From the NCBI GenBank assembly GCA_963811365.1, contig CAWEQW010000012.1, positions 1 through 64,000 of the forward strand: a DNA stretch of 64,000 nt, written 5' to 3'. Origin of the DNA: CAWEQW01 sp963811365. GTDB taxonomy: Bacteria; Actinomycetota; Actinomycetes; Propionibacteriales; Nocardioidaceae. This document shows positions 50,737 to 60,434 of this stretch, piece by piece; position 1 is the first letter of the stretch; each line of letters begins with the position of its first letter. The notes beneath the pieces were generated by a model that saw nothing but the letters and a program-made list of their open reading frames with translations, had not been told where the DNA came from and did not search any database. Made by a program: the position numbers and the translations under genes.

Positions 50737-52617
50737 CGTAGCGTCGGGCGGCTCGTCGCGGCAGTGCTCGCGCTGGCGCTGACCACCGGGATGGCAGGAC
50801 TCCTCGCGCCGGCGCAGGCCGCGACCAAGAAGAAGGTCACGTTCACCGTCGCCCTGCTCAACGAGGCCGACTCGTTCAACCCGTTCCTCGGCATCGAGGC
50901 GGAGTCCTACGAGATGTGGGCGCTGACCTACGACTACATGATCCACTACTCGATGAAGGACATGTCGCCGAAGCCCGGCCTGGCGACGTAGCTGGAAGAC
51001 CTCGGACAACGGCCTGACCTGGACCTTCACATCCGCAAGGGCGTGAAGTGGTCCGACGGCCGGCCGATGACGGCGGCGGACATCGCCTACACCTACAACC
51101 GGGTGCTGCACGGCCGGCCCGAGGCCTCGACGTGGGCGTCGTACCTGAAGTCGGTCAGCAAGGTCGACGGCGCCCGACCCCACCACGGTCGTGCTCACGC
51201 TGAAGAAGCCGAACGCCGTCCTGCCGCTGCTGCCGATCCCGATCATCCCCGAGCACGTCTGGAAGCACGTGTCGGAGAAGGCGGTCAAGACGTACTCCGC
51301 GGAGCCGCAGGACGGCAAGCCCGTCGTCGGCGAGGGCCCGTTCCGTCTCGTCAGGGCACCGCCGGCGGGTCGACCTACACGTTCGAGGCGAACCCGCGAC
51401 TACTGGGGCGGCAAGCCGCACGTCGACGAGGTGGTCTTCCGGGTCTACAAGAGCGAGGACCCCGCGGTGCAGGCGCTGATCAAGGGCGAGGTCGACTTCG
51501 TCGAGGGCATCTCGCCGCTCCAGGTGAAGTCGCTGCAGGGTCGCAAGGGCATCACCGCGCACAACGGCGACTCGCCCGGCTTCGACGAGATCGCCTTCAA
51601 CACCGGCGTCGGTCGACACCAAGACCGGCAAGCCGATCGGCGACCCGAACCCCGCAGTGCTGGACCCGAAGTTCCGCCACGCCCTCGGGTTCGCGCATCG
51701 ACCACGACCAGCTGATCAGGACGGCCTACCAGGGCGCCGGCAAGCCCGGATCGACGATCATCCCGCCGGCGTACGCGAGCCTACCGGTGGAACCCGCCCG
51801 CGTCGACGAGGCCTTCCGCTTCGACCTCGAAGAAGGCCGGCTCAGCTGCTCGACGAGGCCGGCTACAAGAAGGGCGCGGACGGGCTAGCGCACGATGCCG
51901 GACGGCAAGCCGATCGGCACGCTGCGGCTCGTTCGCGCGCGACCGAGAGCAAGACGTCGATCAACACCATGAACTACTTCAAGGAGTGGCTCGACCGACC
52001 TCGGCATCAAGTCCGAGGTCGACCGCGATGGAGAGCAACAAGCTCACCGAACGTCATCCTCGACGGCAACTTCGACATGTTCCAGTGGGGCTGGTACGTC
52101 GAGCCCGACCCGGACTCGATGCTCACGCTACATGACCTGCGGCCAGCGCGGTGGCTGGTCGGACTCCTGGTACTGCAACAAGACGTACGACAAGCTCTAC
52201 GCAGCAGCAGAACGCCGAGCTGGACAAGACCAAGCGCGAGGCCGATGGTCAAGCAGATGCAGCAGATCCTCTACCGAGGACTCGCCGTACCTGGTCACCG
52301 CCTACAACACGATCGGCGAGGCCGTGCGCAGCGACCGGTTCGCGTGCTTCGAGCCGCAGCCCGACCCGGGCGGCATCTGGCTGCTGCAGTACGGCGTCGC
52401 ACAACTACCTCTCGCTGCGGCCGGCCGACCAGGCCGGCAACTGTGACGGCGTGACGAGCGCCGTCGGGGCGACCGCGGCAGGCGGCGTCGTCCGGTGGCG
52501 GCTCGGCAGCGCCGATGCTGATGGTGGCGGGTGGCGTGGTCGTGCGTCGCCGCTGCTCGGCGGGGGTGCTCTGCGATGTTCACCCGGCGCCGCTCGACGG
52601 CGGGCGACCGCGAGTGA
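50719..52617 (+). CDS. ABC transporter family-5 substrate-binding protein, frameshifted
   Basis: This is a periplasmic-type peptide/opine-binding protein (SBP_bac_5). A signal peptide is visible (RRHRSVGRLVAAVLALALTT, GMAGLLAPAQA), then LNEADSFNPFLGIEAESYEM, IRKGVKWSDGRPMTAADIAY, EHVWKHVSEKAVKTYSAEPQ, FEANP...YWGGKPHVDEVVFRVYK, KFRHALGFA, LDGNFDMFQWGWYVEPDP and DRFACFEPQPDPGGIWLLQY. The C-terminus is a Gly/Ala-rich tail and what looks like a membrane anchor before RRRSTAGDRE. About fifteen frame changes, mostly explained by one extra base, break it. No start codon in frame precedes the signal peptide, so the start is uncertain. GTGA overlap with the permease gene places it first in a five-gene transporter operon. 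Confidence 0.82.
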
Positions 52618-53673
52618 GCACGTGGTCGCGGCCGAGTCCGCGTCCGCTGTCCGGCTGAGCACGAACCCGACCGGTCACGTCGCCGCAGCTACGCGCGGTT
52701 ACGTCGCTGGCCAAGGTGGCCGGGGCGCTCGGCAGCCTGTTCTTCATGCTGGTGCGTGAACTTCTTCCTGTTCCGGGTGCTGCCCGGCGACCCGGCTCGC
52801 ACGCTGGGCCGCGGACGGTTCAGCACGCCGGAGCAGCTCGCCGACGTTCAAGCGGACCTACGGCCTCGACGAGCCGCTGCTCGCAGCAGTTCTTCACGTT
52901 CCTGAAGAACACCCTCACCGGCGACCTCGGCATCTCGCTGCGCTACCGGGTCCCGGTGTCCCAGCTGCATCGCGGACCGGCTGTGGCCCGACGCTGCTGC
53001 TGGTCGGCACCTCGACGATCCTGGCGACGGCGATCGGCGTCTACCTCGGGATGCTCGGGGCCTGGAACCGCGGCGGTCCCTTCGACCGGATCTCGACCGG
53101 CACCACGCTGACGCTCTACTCGATGCCGGAGTGGTGGCTCGGGCCTGCTGCTGATCGCGGTGTTCGCGGTCGGGTTCGGCCCGGTCCCGGGCGTCTTCCC
53201 GACCGGTGGGCTGCACTCCATCGGCGTCGCAACCCGGCACCGCCCAGTACTTCCTCGACACCGCCTGGCACCTCACGCTGCCGGTGATCACCCTGACGCT
53301 CGCCTACCTCGCCGACTACTCGCTGATCATGCGAAGCTCACTGCTCGACGAGCTCGGGGAGGACTACCTGACCACCGCGCGGGCCAAGGGACTGCGCGAC
53401 GTGGACGTCCGACGCCGGCACGCCGTGCGCAACGCGCTGCTGCCGACCACGACGATCGTCGCGCTGAACATCGGCTTCGTCGTCTCCGGCGCGATCACGA
53501 TCGAGACGATCTTCTCGATCCCGGGTCTCGGCCTGCTGGCCACCGAGGCGCTGACCATCCCGGACTACTGGGTGCTGCAAGGCGCCTTCATGGTCGCCTC
53601 GGCCGCCGTGATCGCGGCCAACCTGGCCGCCAACCTGCTCTACGGCCTCCTCGACCCGCGGGTGCGCTCATGA
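52614..53673 (+). CDS. ABC transporter permease, DppB-like, frameshifted
   Basis: This is the first inner-membrane permease of the peptide/opine-type importer. Readable pieces include FFLFRVLPGDPA-like sequence near 52760, FLKNTLTGDLGISLRYR, a membrane helix in TILATAIGVYLGMLGAWNRG, the EAA loop DYLTTARAKGLRDVDVRRRH followed by AVRNALLPTTTIVALNIGFV, and IETIFSIPGLGLLATEALT. Several frame changes lie before 53250; from there to the stop it is clean. GTG 52614 and the TGA at 53673 both form four-base overlaps with the neighbours. Confidence 0.82.
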
Positions 53674-54581
53674 GCACGACGACCCGTCTCGCAGCGCCAG
53701 GTGGCGCGCCGACGCCGGGCCGCGTCGGTCCGGCGCGGGCTGGCGGCGAGTTCCGCACGCACCGGTCCGGCCTGCTCGGGCTGGGGATGCTCACCGTGTT
53801 CATCGCCGTCGCCCTGCTGGCGCCCGTGCTGGCCGAGCTCGTCGGGTCTCGAGGTCACCCAGGCCAAGGGCGGCGTCCTCGAGCCGCCCGTCGACGACCT
53901 ACTGGCTCGGCACGGACGACAACGGCCGCTCGGTGCTCACCCTGCTGATCTGGGGCGCCCGGATCTCGCTGTTCGTCGGCCTGCTCGCCACGCTGATCTC
54001 GATGGTGCTCGGCACGGTCGTGGGCCTGACGTCCGGGTTCTTCGAGGGGTGGGCGGCCGCGGTCCTGTTCCGGCTGACCGAGTGGTTCCTGGTGATCCCG
54101 TTCCTGCCGCTGGCGATCGTGATGGCGAGCGTCCTCGGCCGCGTCCTGCTCAACATCGTGATCGTCATCGGCGTGACGAGCTGGCCGGGCACCGCGCTGC
54201 TGATCCGCAGCCAGACGCTGTCGATCAAGGAGCGCGCCTACCTGGAGCGAGCCCGGGTGCTGGGCGCCGGGACGCTGGCACCAGATGAGCCGGCACGTGC
54301 TGCCCAACGTGATGCCGATGGTCTTCGCCAACACCACGCTCACCGTGGCGATCGCGATCCTGACCGAGACCACGCTCAGCTTCCTCGGGCTGGGCGACCC
54401 GACCCGCGTGTCGTGGGGCTCGATGCTCGACGACGCGTTCTCGGTCGGGGCGATCACCACCGGCGCCTGGTGGTTCATCATCCCGCCCGGCGTGTGCGTG
54501 GTCCTCGTGGTCCTGTCCTTCACGCTGATCGGCCAGGCCCTCGAAGAGGTCTTCAACCCGCGCCTGAAAGGACGGCGATGA
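53670..54581 (+). CDS. ABC transporter permease, DppC-like, frameshifted
   Basis: This is the second permease subunit. It starts MSTTTRLAAPGG with a first membrane helix LLGLGMLTVFIAVALLAPVL. After a shift near 53850 come TLLIWGARISLFVGLLATLI, a membrane region, and the EAA loop IKERAYLERARVLGAGT, with another shift near 54275 inside the loop. MSRHVLPNVMPMVFANTTLT, LTETTLSFLGLGDPTRVSWG and a last helix to the stop complete it. ATGA overlaps on both sides indicate strict translational coupling. Confidence 0.84.
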
Positions 54582-55574
54582 CGCAGGCGACGACACAGGC
54601 CCCGGCCGAGCTGCTCCGCCTGGAGAACCTGACGCTCGCCTACTCGACCGAGGAGGGACCGCTGCCCGCCGTGCGCGGGGTCGACCTCGTCCGTGCGCGA
54701 CGGGGAGGTCGTCGGGAGTGGCGGGAGAGTCCGGCTGCGGAAAGTCGACGCTGGCCAGCACGGTCCTGCGGCTGCAGCCCAAGGACGCCAGCGTGGCCGG
54801 GCGAGGTCCTGGTCGGCGGGCAGGACGTGCTGACGATGCGCTGGGGGGACCTGCGCGCGGTGCGCTGGGCGGGCGCCTCGATCGTCTTCCAGGGCGCGCT
54901 GCACTCGCTGAACCCGGTGCACCGGATCGAGCGGCAGATCGCCGAGCCGATCCGCGCTGCACGAGCCCGACCTCGACGAGGGCGCGGTGGCCGCCCGGGT
55001 CGCCGAGCTGCTCGAGCAGGTCGGGCTGCCGTCCGCGCGGGCGCGGGCCTACCCCCACCAGCTCTCGGGCGGGCAGCGGCAGCGGGTGATGATCGCGATG
55101 GCGCTGGCCTGCCGGCCCCGGCTGGTCATCGCCGACGAGCCGACGACGGCGCTCGACGTGATGGTGCAGGCGCAGATCCTCGACCTGCTCTCCGGCCTGG
55201 TCCGCGACCTCGGGGTCGGGATGATGATCATCAGCCACGACCTGTCGGTGCTCGCCGACGTCTGCGACCGGGTCGCGGTGATGTACGCCGGGCGGATCGT
55301 CGAGACCGGCACCGCCGCCGACGTCTTCACCCGGCCGCTGCACCCGTACGCCGCCGCGCTGTCCGGCGGCGTTCCCGCGCATCGGCGACCCGCATGCCCG
55401 GTACGCGCCGGCGGGTCTCGCCGGCGACCCGCCGGACCCGCGTGAGCTGCCTCCCGGCTGCTCGTTCGCGCCCCGCTGCCCGCTGGCCGTCGACGAGCTG
55501 CCGGGACGCCGAGCCGCCCCTGGAGGAGCACGGCGAGGGTCGGCAGGTCGCCTGCATCCGGGCGGGGGAGCGTG
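54578..55574 (+). CDS. ABC transporter ATPase, DppD-like, frameshifted
   Basis: This is the first ATPase of the peptide/opine importer. It begins ELLRLENLTLAYSTEEGPLP. Walker A GESGCGKSTLAST (near 54730), Q-loop IVFQGALHSLNPVHRIERQI, signature HQLSGGQRQRVMIAMALACR, Walker B RLVIADEPTTALD and the switch histidine IISHDLSVLADVCDRVAVMY are all present. The C-terminal oligopeptide-transporter motif PPGCSFAPRCPLAVD occurs near 55450-55490. Frame changes near 54690, 54800, 54960, 55375 and 55500 are needed. The end is inferred at a TGA overlapping the next GTG. Confidence 0.84.
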
Positions 55575-56584
55575 AGCGACGGGCGGGGGCACCGGTCTCG
55601 AGGCGCGTGGACGTCTCGGTGGAGTTCACCGCGCGCAGCGGTGCGGTGGCGCGGGCCCTCGACGGGGCGAACCTCGCGGTGGGGGCCGGGCGAGATCGTC
55701 GCGCGGTCGTCGGCGAGTCCGGCTCGGGCAAGACGACGCTCGCCCGGACCCTGATGGGACTGGAGCGGCCGAGCCGGGGCGAGGTGCGCTGGGACGGGGC
55801 GCCGCTGGCCTACTCGGCGCGGTCGCTGCGGGAGTTCCGGCGCCGCGTGCAGATGGTGCTGCAGGACGCCGGCCGGCGCGCTGAACCCCGGCAGACCGTC
55901 TACGAGTCGGTGGCCGAGGGCGTCCGGCTGCACAAGCTGGCCCAGCACGACGCGCAGGGCCGTTCCGAGGTCGAGCTGGTCGCCGCCGCGCTGAGCGACG
56001 CCGGTCTCCGGCCGCCCGAGCGGCTGTTCCTGCGCTACCCGCACGAGCTGTCCGGCGGACAGCGGCAGCGCGTGCTGATCGCCGGTGCCCTGGCGCTGCG
56101 GCCGCAGCTGCTGATCGCCGACGAGCCGGTGTCCAGTCTCGACGCCTCGATCCGCGGCGAGATCCTCGCCCTGCTGCTGCGGCTCCGTGACGAGCTGGGC
56201 CTCGGCGTCGTCGTCGTGACCCACGACCTGGGTCTGGCCTGGAACATCGCCGACCGGATCGCGGTGATGTACCTGGGCCGGATCGTGGAGACCGGACGCA
56301 CCGAGGAGGTGCTGCAGGCGCCGCGGCACCCCTACACGAAGGCGCTGCTGTCCGTCGTCCCCGAGATCGAGCGGCTGGAGCCGGTGGTGCTTCGCGGCGA
56401 GATCCCGGACCCCACGCGCATCCCGCGAGGCTGTCGGTTCCACCCCCGTTGCCCGGCGCTCGCGGACGGCTCCTCGGACGCGGCGGGAGTCGCGGACGCC
56501 TGCCGGGGTACGGCGCTGCCCGTGCTTCCCGCGGAGGGCGAGCCCGCCTGCGCCTGCCACCTCGACGCCGCGCTGCGCGGCTGA
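55571..56584 (+). CDS. ABC transporter ATPase, DppF-like, frameshifted at the start
   Basis: This is the second ATPase of the importer. After two shifts near 55590 and 55690 the sequence is clean: VSVEFTARSGAVARALDGAN, Walker A GESGSGKTTLARTLMG, RRRVQMVLQDAGR with the Q-loop, signature HELSGGQRQRVLIAGALALR, Walker B QLLIADEPVSSLDASIRGEI, VVVTHDLGLAWNIADRIAVM, and the C-terminal IPRGCRFHPRCPALADG motif typical of DppF/OppF proteins. It ends the transporter operon 78 bases before the Rieske gene, with a palindromic operator between. Confidence 0.88.
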   Translation, partial: RERRAGAPVSRRVDVSVEFTARSGAVARALDGANLAVGAGRDRRAVVGESGSGKTTLARTLMGLERPSRGEVRWDGAPLAYSARSLREFRRRVQMVLQDAGRRAEPRQTVYESVAEGVRLHKLAQHDAQGRSEVELVAAALSDAGLRPPERLFLRYPHELSGGQRQRVLIAGALALRPQLLIADEPVSSLDASIRGEILALLLRLRDELGLGVVVVTHDLGLAWNIADRIAVMYLGRIVETGRTEEVLQAPRHPYTKALLSVVPEIERLEPVVLRGEIPDPTRIPRGCRFHPRCPALADGSSDAAGVADACRGTALPVLPAEGEPACACHLDAALRG

Positions 56585-56627
56585 GGTATGGCGGCGCGCC
56601 GCACTCGCGTGGGAGCATGAGCGTCTT

Positions 56628-56644
56628 ACTGACTCACGAGTCAG
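56628..56644. promoter_or_regulatory. Palindrome ACTGACT-N4-AGTCAG, probable TetR operator of the Rieske gene
   Basis: ACTGACT CACG AGTCAG lies 18 bases before the Rieske start. Its arms are identical to those of the palindrome at 50476-50493. Its size and form fit a TetR-family operator, and a TetR gene lies two genes downstream. Confidence 0.62.
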
Positions 56645-56661
56645 GATGACAGGAGGTCGTC

Positions 56662-57773
56662 GTGCCCGGGACACCGCTGCAGGCCGCGCTTCCGCGCGAG
56701 ACGTACGTCGACGAGGCGGCCTGGCGCCGTGAACGCGACCAGGTGCTCTTCGGCGAGTGGTTCTGTGTGGGACGCCGCGACGACCTCGGCCTCGACGTGC
56801 CGAACCGGCTGGCCGTGGTGGAGGTGGTCGGCGAGTCGGTGCTCGTCACCTGCGACGCGGACGGCGCGCTGCACGCGGCGTACAACGTCTGTCGGCACCG
56901 GGGGTCGCAGCTGCACCCGGTGGAGCCCGGCAGCGCCCCGGTCGGCTGCGCCGCGTCGTCGCTGCGCTGTCCGTACCACTCGTGGACCTACGCGCTGTCC
57001 GGCGAGCTGCTCAGGGCCCCGCACACGGACGGCGTCGACCCGGCCGAGTTCGCGCTGCACCGGGTCGGTGCGGCGGCCTGGCAGGGCTTCGTCTTCGTGC
57101 ACCTCGGCCCCGAGCGCGAGCCCGACGACGTGACCACCGCGCTGGCCGGGCCTGCCGAGCGCCTGCAGCGCTACGGGATGCGCGACCTGGTCACCGGGGT
57201 CCGCGATGCGCTACGAGGTGGCGGCGAACTACAAGGTGCTGCTGGAGAACTACAACGAGTGCTACCACTGCGGCCCCGTGCACCCCGAGCTGTGCCGGCT
57301 CGTCCCGGCGTTCGCGGGCGGCGGCCGCGACCTGGACTGGGACGACGGCGTCCCGCACCGCGAGGGCGCCTGGACGTTCACCACGACCGGGACCACCACG
57401 CGCGCGCCGCTGCCGGGGCTCGACGAGGCCGAGCGCACCCGCCACAAGGGCGAGCTGGCCTACCCCAACCTGATGCTGTCGGCCTCGGCCGACCACGTCG
57501 CCGCGTTCGTGCTGCTGCCGCAGGGCGTCGCACGGACCGACGTCGAGTGTCTGCTGCTCTTCGCACGCAGCGAGGTCGCCGCGGAGGGCTTCGACCCCTC
57601 CGACGCCCGTGACCTGTGGGACCTGGTCAACCGCCAGGACTGGGCGATCTGCGAGTCGGTGCAGCGCGGGATGTCCTCGCGGGCCTACCGGCACGGCTGG
57701 TTCGCCCCGATGGAGGACGACAGCCTCGACATCCGCCGGTGGCTGCTGCCCCGGCTGGGAGGCGTCGCCGTGA
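56662..57773 (+). CDS. Rieske [2Fe-2S] aromatic-ring-hydroxylating-type oxygenase, alpha subunit
   Basis: This is a non-haem iron oxygenase of the Rieske family, about 370 residues. Rieske cluster ligands are in AAYNVCRHRGSQLHPVEP (CxH) and SLRCPYHSWTYALSGELL (CxxH). After a one-base shift near 57205 the catalytic domain continues NYKVLLENYNECYHCGPVHP with the mononuclear-iron histidines. The C-terminus DLWDLVNRQDWAICESVQRG and APMEDDSLDIRRWLLPRL is typical of members acting on choline, carnitine or glycine betaine-like N-methyl compounds. GTG 56662 follows AGGAGG. The stop is inferred from GTGA at 57770; the sequence as given reads through in frame into the next gene. Confidence 0.84.
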
Positions 57774-58944
57774 GGCGCGAGCGCGTCGACTACGTCGTCA
57801 TCGGGCTGGGCGCGCTCGGCAGCGCGACCTGCTACGAGCTCGCCCGCCGCGGCCACCGCGTGGTGGGCCTGGAGCGCTTCGGGCTCGGCCACGACCGCGG
57901 CGCCAGCCACGACACCAGCCGGATCCTGCGGCACAGCTACCACACCCCCGGCTACGTCCGGCTCACCCAGGAGGCCTACGACGACTGGGCCCGGCTCGAG
58001 CGCGACGCCGAGGCCGAGCTGGTGACGGTCGTGGGAGGGCTCGACCTGTTCCCGCCGGACCCGGCGATCGGGATCGTCGACTACACCGCGTCGCTCGCCG
58101 CCGTCGGCATCGACCACGAGCTGCTCGACGCCGAGGAGGTGATGACCCGGTGGCCGCAGTTCCGGCTGCCGGACGGCACCGCCGGCCTGTACCAGGCCCG
58201 ACGCGGCGATCGTGCCCGCGGCGCGCGGCACCCGGACCATGCAGGACCGGGCCCGGGCGCACGGCGCCACCCTGCTCGACGCGGTCCGGGTCACCGCGCT
58301 GGCCGACCTGGGAGCGGCGGGGCTGCTCGTCGAGACCCCGGAGGGCGCGATCCGCTGCCGGCGGCGTCGTCGTCTGCGCGGACGCCTGGACCAACGACGT
58401 GCTCGCCGGACTCGGGGTGCACGCTCCCGCTGGAGGTGACCCTCGAGCAGGTGACCTACTTCCGGCCCGCCGGACCCGGAGCCGTTCGCGCCGGGACGGA
58501 TGCCGCTGTGGATCTGGATGGACGACCCGTCCTTCTACGGCTTCCCCTGCTACGGGGAGCCGACGGTCAAGGCGGCCCAGGACTGCGGCGGGCCCGCCGG
58601 TCGACCCGGAGGAGCGGGACGATGGCCGAGTCGGAGCCGATGCGCGACCTGCTCGCCGAGCACCTGCGCGCGATGCTGCCCGGGCGCGGTCGACCCGGTG
58701 CGCTCGGTGCGCTGCCAGTACACGCTGACGCCGGACCGCGACTTCGTCGTGGACCGGGTGCCCGGCCACCACGGCGTGGTCGTGGGCCTCGGCGCGGCAC
58801 ACGGCTTCAAGTTCGCGCCGACGCTTCGGGCGGCTGCTCGCCGACCTCGCGGTCGAGGGCACGAGCGGGACCGACCTCGCGCCGTTCCGCCTGGACCGCC
58901 CGGCGCTCACCGACCCGACGTACGCGCCGCACTGGCTGGTGTGA
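57770..58944 (+). CDS. Sarcosine-oxidase-like (SoxA/MTOX) FAD oxidoreductase, frameshifted
   Basis: This flavoprotein of the monomeric sarcosine oxidase/N-methyltryptophan oxidase family would remove methyl groups from secondary or tertiary amines. The FAD motif VDYVVIGLGALGSATCYELA opens the protein, followed by RRGHRVVGLERFGLGHDRGA and SHDTSRILRHSYHTPGYVRL. After shifts near 58200-58480 it continues VCADAWTNDVLAGLG, VTYFRPA, PLWIWMDDPSFYGFPCYGEP and VKAAQDCGGP, and ends with CQYTLTPDRDFVVDRVPGHH and GLGAAHGFKFAPT. At least six one-base shifts are needed. The Rieske plus SoxA pairing suggests stepwise demethylation of a betaine-like substrate. Confidence 0.83.
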
Positions 58945-58954
58945 GGTGTCCCGG

Positions 58955-59554
58955 TCAGGCCAGGGCGTCCTGGGAGAGCCCGAGCTCGCCGGCCAGGTCC
59001 TGGATGATCCAGGTCCGCAGCTGGCGACGGGTCACGCTGCGGTAGACCAGGGTGGCCACCGAGAGCCCGTCGAGGAGCGCCGAGACCCGGGCGACCGTCA
59101 CCGACGCGTCCACGTCGGCGAACACGCCGTCGGCCACGCCCTCCTCGATCACCGACCGCAGCACCGTGGCCCAGCGCCGGTCCAGCGCGCGCAGCACCTT
59201 GCGGATCACGGGCTCGCGCTGCGCGACCGCCCAGCCGTCGATCCACAGCCGCCAGCCCACCGCGTCGCCGGTGGGGCCGTAGAGCCGCAGCACGCGCCGC
59301 AGCCGGTCGAGTGCGTCGGCGCCCTCGGCGACCGCGGTGTCGAGCCGCTGCAGGTCCCTGCCGACGGCGTGCTCGAACGCCTCGGCGAGCAGGGCGTCCT
59401 TGGTGCCGAAGTGGTAGAAGACCAGCGCCGGGCTGACGCCGAGCGCGCCGGCCACGTCGGCGACCCGGGTGTGGGCGAGACCGGCCTTCTCGACCTGGGC
59501 GACCGTGGCGGCGAGGATCTCCTCGCGACGCACCTCCACGCTTCGCCGAGCCAT
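58955..59554 (-). CDS. TetR-family transcriptional regulator
   Basis: This 199-residue regulator has an N-terminal TetR HTH (RREEILAATVAQVEKAGLAH, RVADVAGALGVSPALVFYHF, GTKDALLAEAF) and a BetI-like C-terminal ligand domain (WRLWIDGWAVAQREPVIRKV, IEEGVADGVFADVDASVTVA). BetI-like TetR proteins often govern betaine/choline genes. ATG 59554 is chosen because the HTH begins 11 residues later. It is convergent with the SoxA-like gene and is the natural candidate to bind the two ACTGACT-N4-AGTCAG palindromes. Confidence 0.9.
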   Translation of the reverse strand: MARRSVEVRREEILAATVAQVEKAGLAHTRVADVAGALGVSPALVFYHFGTKDALLAEAFEHAVGRDLQRLDTAVAEGADALDRLRRVLRLYGPTGDAVGWRLWIDGWAVAQREPVIRKVLRALDRRWATVLRSVIEEGVADGVFADVDASVTVARVSALLDGLSVATLVYRSVTRRQLRTWIIQDLAGELGLSQDALA

Positions 59555-59614
59555 GACGCAGGAGCCTAGCGGGCCGCCGGGCACCAGGAGACCGGACACG
59601 AGAGGAGCAGTGGC

Positions 59615-59802
59615 ATGACGTCCATCGAGGCGCGAGTTCTGGGACCTCACCAACCGGCAGGACTGGTCGGCGTGCGAGTCGGTGCAGCGGGGGCTCGCGA
59701 GCCGCACTTGGGCCCCGGCCCGTTCGCTCCGGGCGAGGACGCGGCGCCCAGCTCGTCGGCGTGCTCGGCCGGGCCTACCGGACGGGCCGGCTAGACGGCT
59801 GA
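59615..59802 (+). pseudogene. Rieske oxygenase remnant with large internal deletion
   Basis: A ribosome-binding site (GAGAGGAGCAG) and ATG 59615 are followed at once by the C-terminal end of a Rieske oxygenase: EFWDLTNRQDWSACESVQRG, LASRT, then in shifted frames GPGPFAPGEDA and QLVGVLGRAYRTGRLDG with a stop at 59802. The intact paralogue 2 kb upstream has DLWDLVNRQDWAICESVQRG at the same place. About 300 codons between start and tail are missing. Confidence 0.62.
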
Positions 59803-59887
59803 CCGGCGTCTCACCAGCGGGTTTGCGCACACCCGGAACGGTGCCTACCCTCTAAGGGCCCTCAGTCAGGGCACCGTCCCGCGGACA

Positions 59888-60082
59888 CGCCGAGTCCTGC
59901 CCGACGCGACGACGGTCCTCCGAGCACACACCCGGGCAGGAGCGGGGAACCCACCGGTTCCTCGGCGCTCCGGCAGCCTCGCCGGCCGCGCCTCGGGGTT
60001 AAGCCGTGCCGTCTCCGACGGCCGGCCGGGCACGACCCTCCGCCCGAACCCGACAGCTAACCTCGCAGGCGGTGGAGAGGTC
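59888..60082 (+). ncRNA. Cyclic di-AMP (ydaO-type) riboswitch
   Basis: The leader of the Rpf gene carries the conserved blocks of the ydaO/c-di-AMP riboswitch in order: CCGAGTCCTGCCC near 59890, GGGCAGGAGCGGGGAACC near 59934-59951, CTCGGGGTTAAGCCG near 59992, and the hallmark CCGACAGCTAACCTCGCAGG near 60050-60069, then GGAGAGG. In actinobacteria this riboswitch commonly precedes rpf and other cell-wall hydrolase genes and turns them off when c-di-AMP is high. Boundaries are approximate. Confidence 0.85.
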
Positions 60083-60091
60083 CGGTCCTTC

Positions 60092-60430
60092 ATGCGCACT
60101 GTGCGCACCTCCGTGCGGCTCGTCGTCGCCGCGCTCGCCGTCGTGATGTTCCTCGGCGTCGTCACCCCCACCCAGGCCGCCACCCTGCGGACCTGGGACC
60201 GCCTGGCCCGCTGCGAGTCCGGCGGCCGGTGGCACATCAACACCGGCAACGGCTACTTCGGCGGCCTGCAGTTCAGCCGCAGCACCTGGCGTGCCTTCGG
60301 CGGTCACCAGTTCGCATGGCGCGCCGACCGCGCCACCCGGCGCCAGCAGATCCGGGTCGGCGAGCGGGTCCGCCGCCACCAGGGCTGGGGCGCCTGGCCG
60401 GTCTGCTCCCGCCGCATCGGCGTCCGCTGA
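60092..60430 (+). CDS. Resuscitation-promoting-factor-like transglycosylase
   Basis: This 112-residue secreted muralytic enzyme has a Sec signal peptide (RLVVAALAVVMFLGVVTPTQ then AA) followed directly by an Rpf/transglycosylase domain: TWDRLARCESGGRWHINTGN, with the catalytic Glu in CESGG, GYFGGLQFSRSTWRAFGGHQ, and VRRHQGWGAWPVCSRR with the paired cysteine. It consists of the Rpf core only, with no LysM or G5 domain. It should cleave peptidoglycan and help regrowth or cell-wall turnover. The c-di-AMP riboswitch upstream is a strong clue to its regulation. Confidence 0.92.
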   Translation: MRTVRTSVRLVVAALAVVMFLGVVTPTQAATLRTWDRLARCESGGRWHINTGNGYFGGLQFSRSTWRAFGGHQFAWRADRATRRQQIRVGERVRRHQGWGAWPVCSRRIGVR

Positions 60431-60434
60431 CGGT

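Noticed and set aside
56590..56601. GCGGCGCGCCGC palindrome after the transporter operon as a terminator
   Set aside because: It is short, has no loop or T-run, and such palindromes are expected by chance at this GC content.
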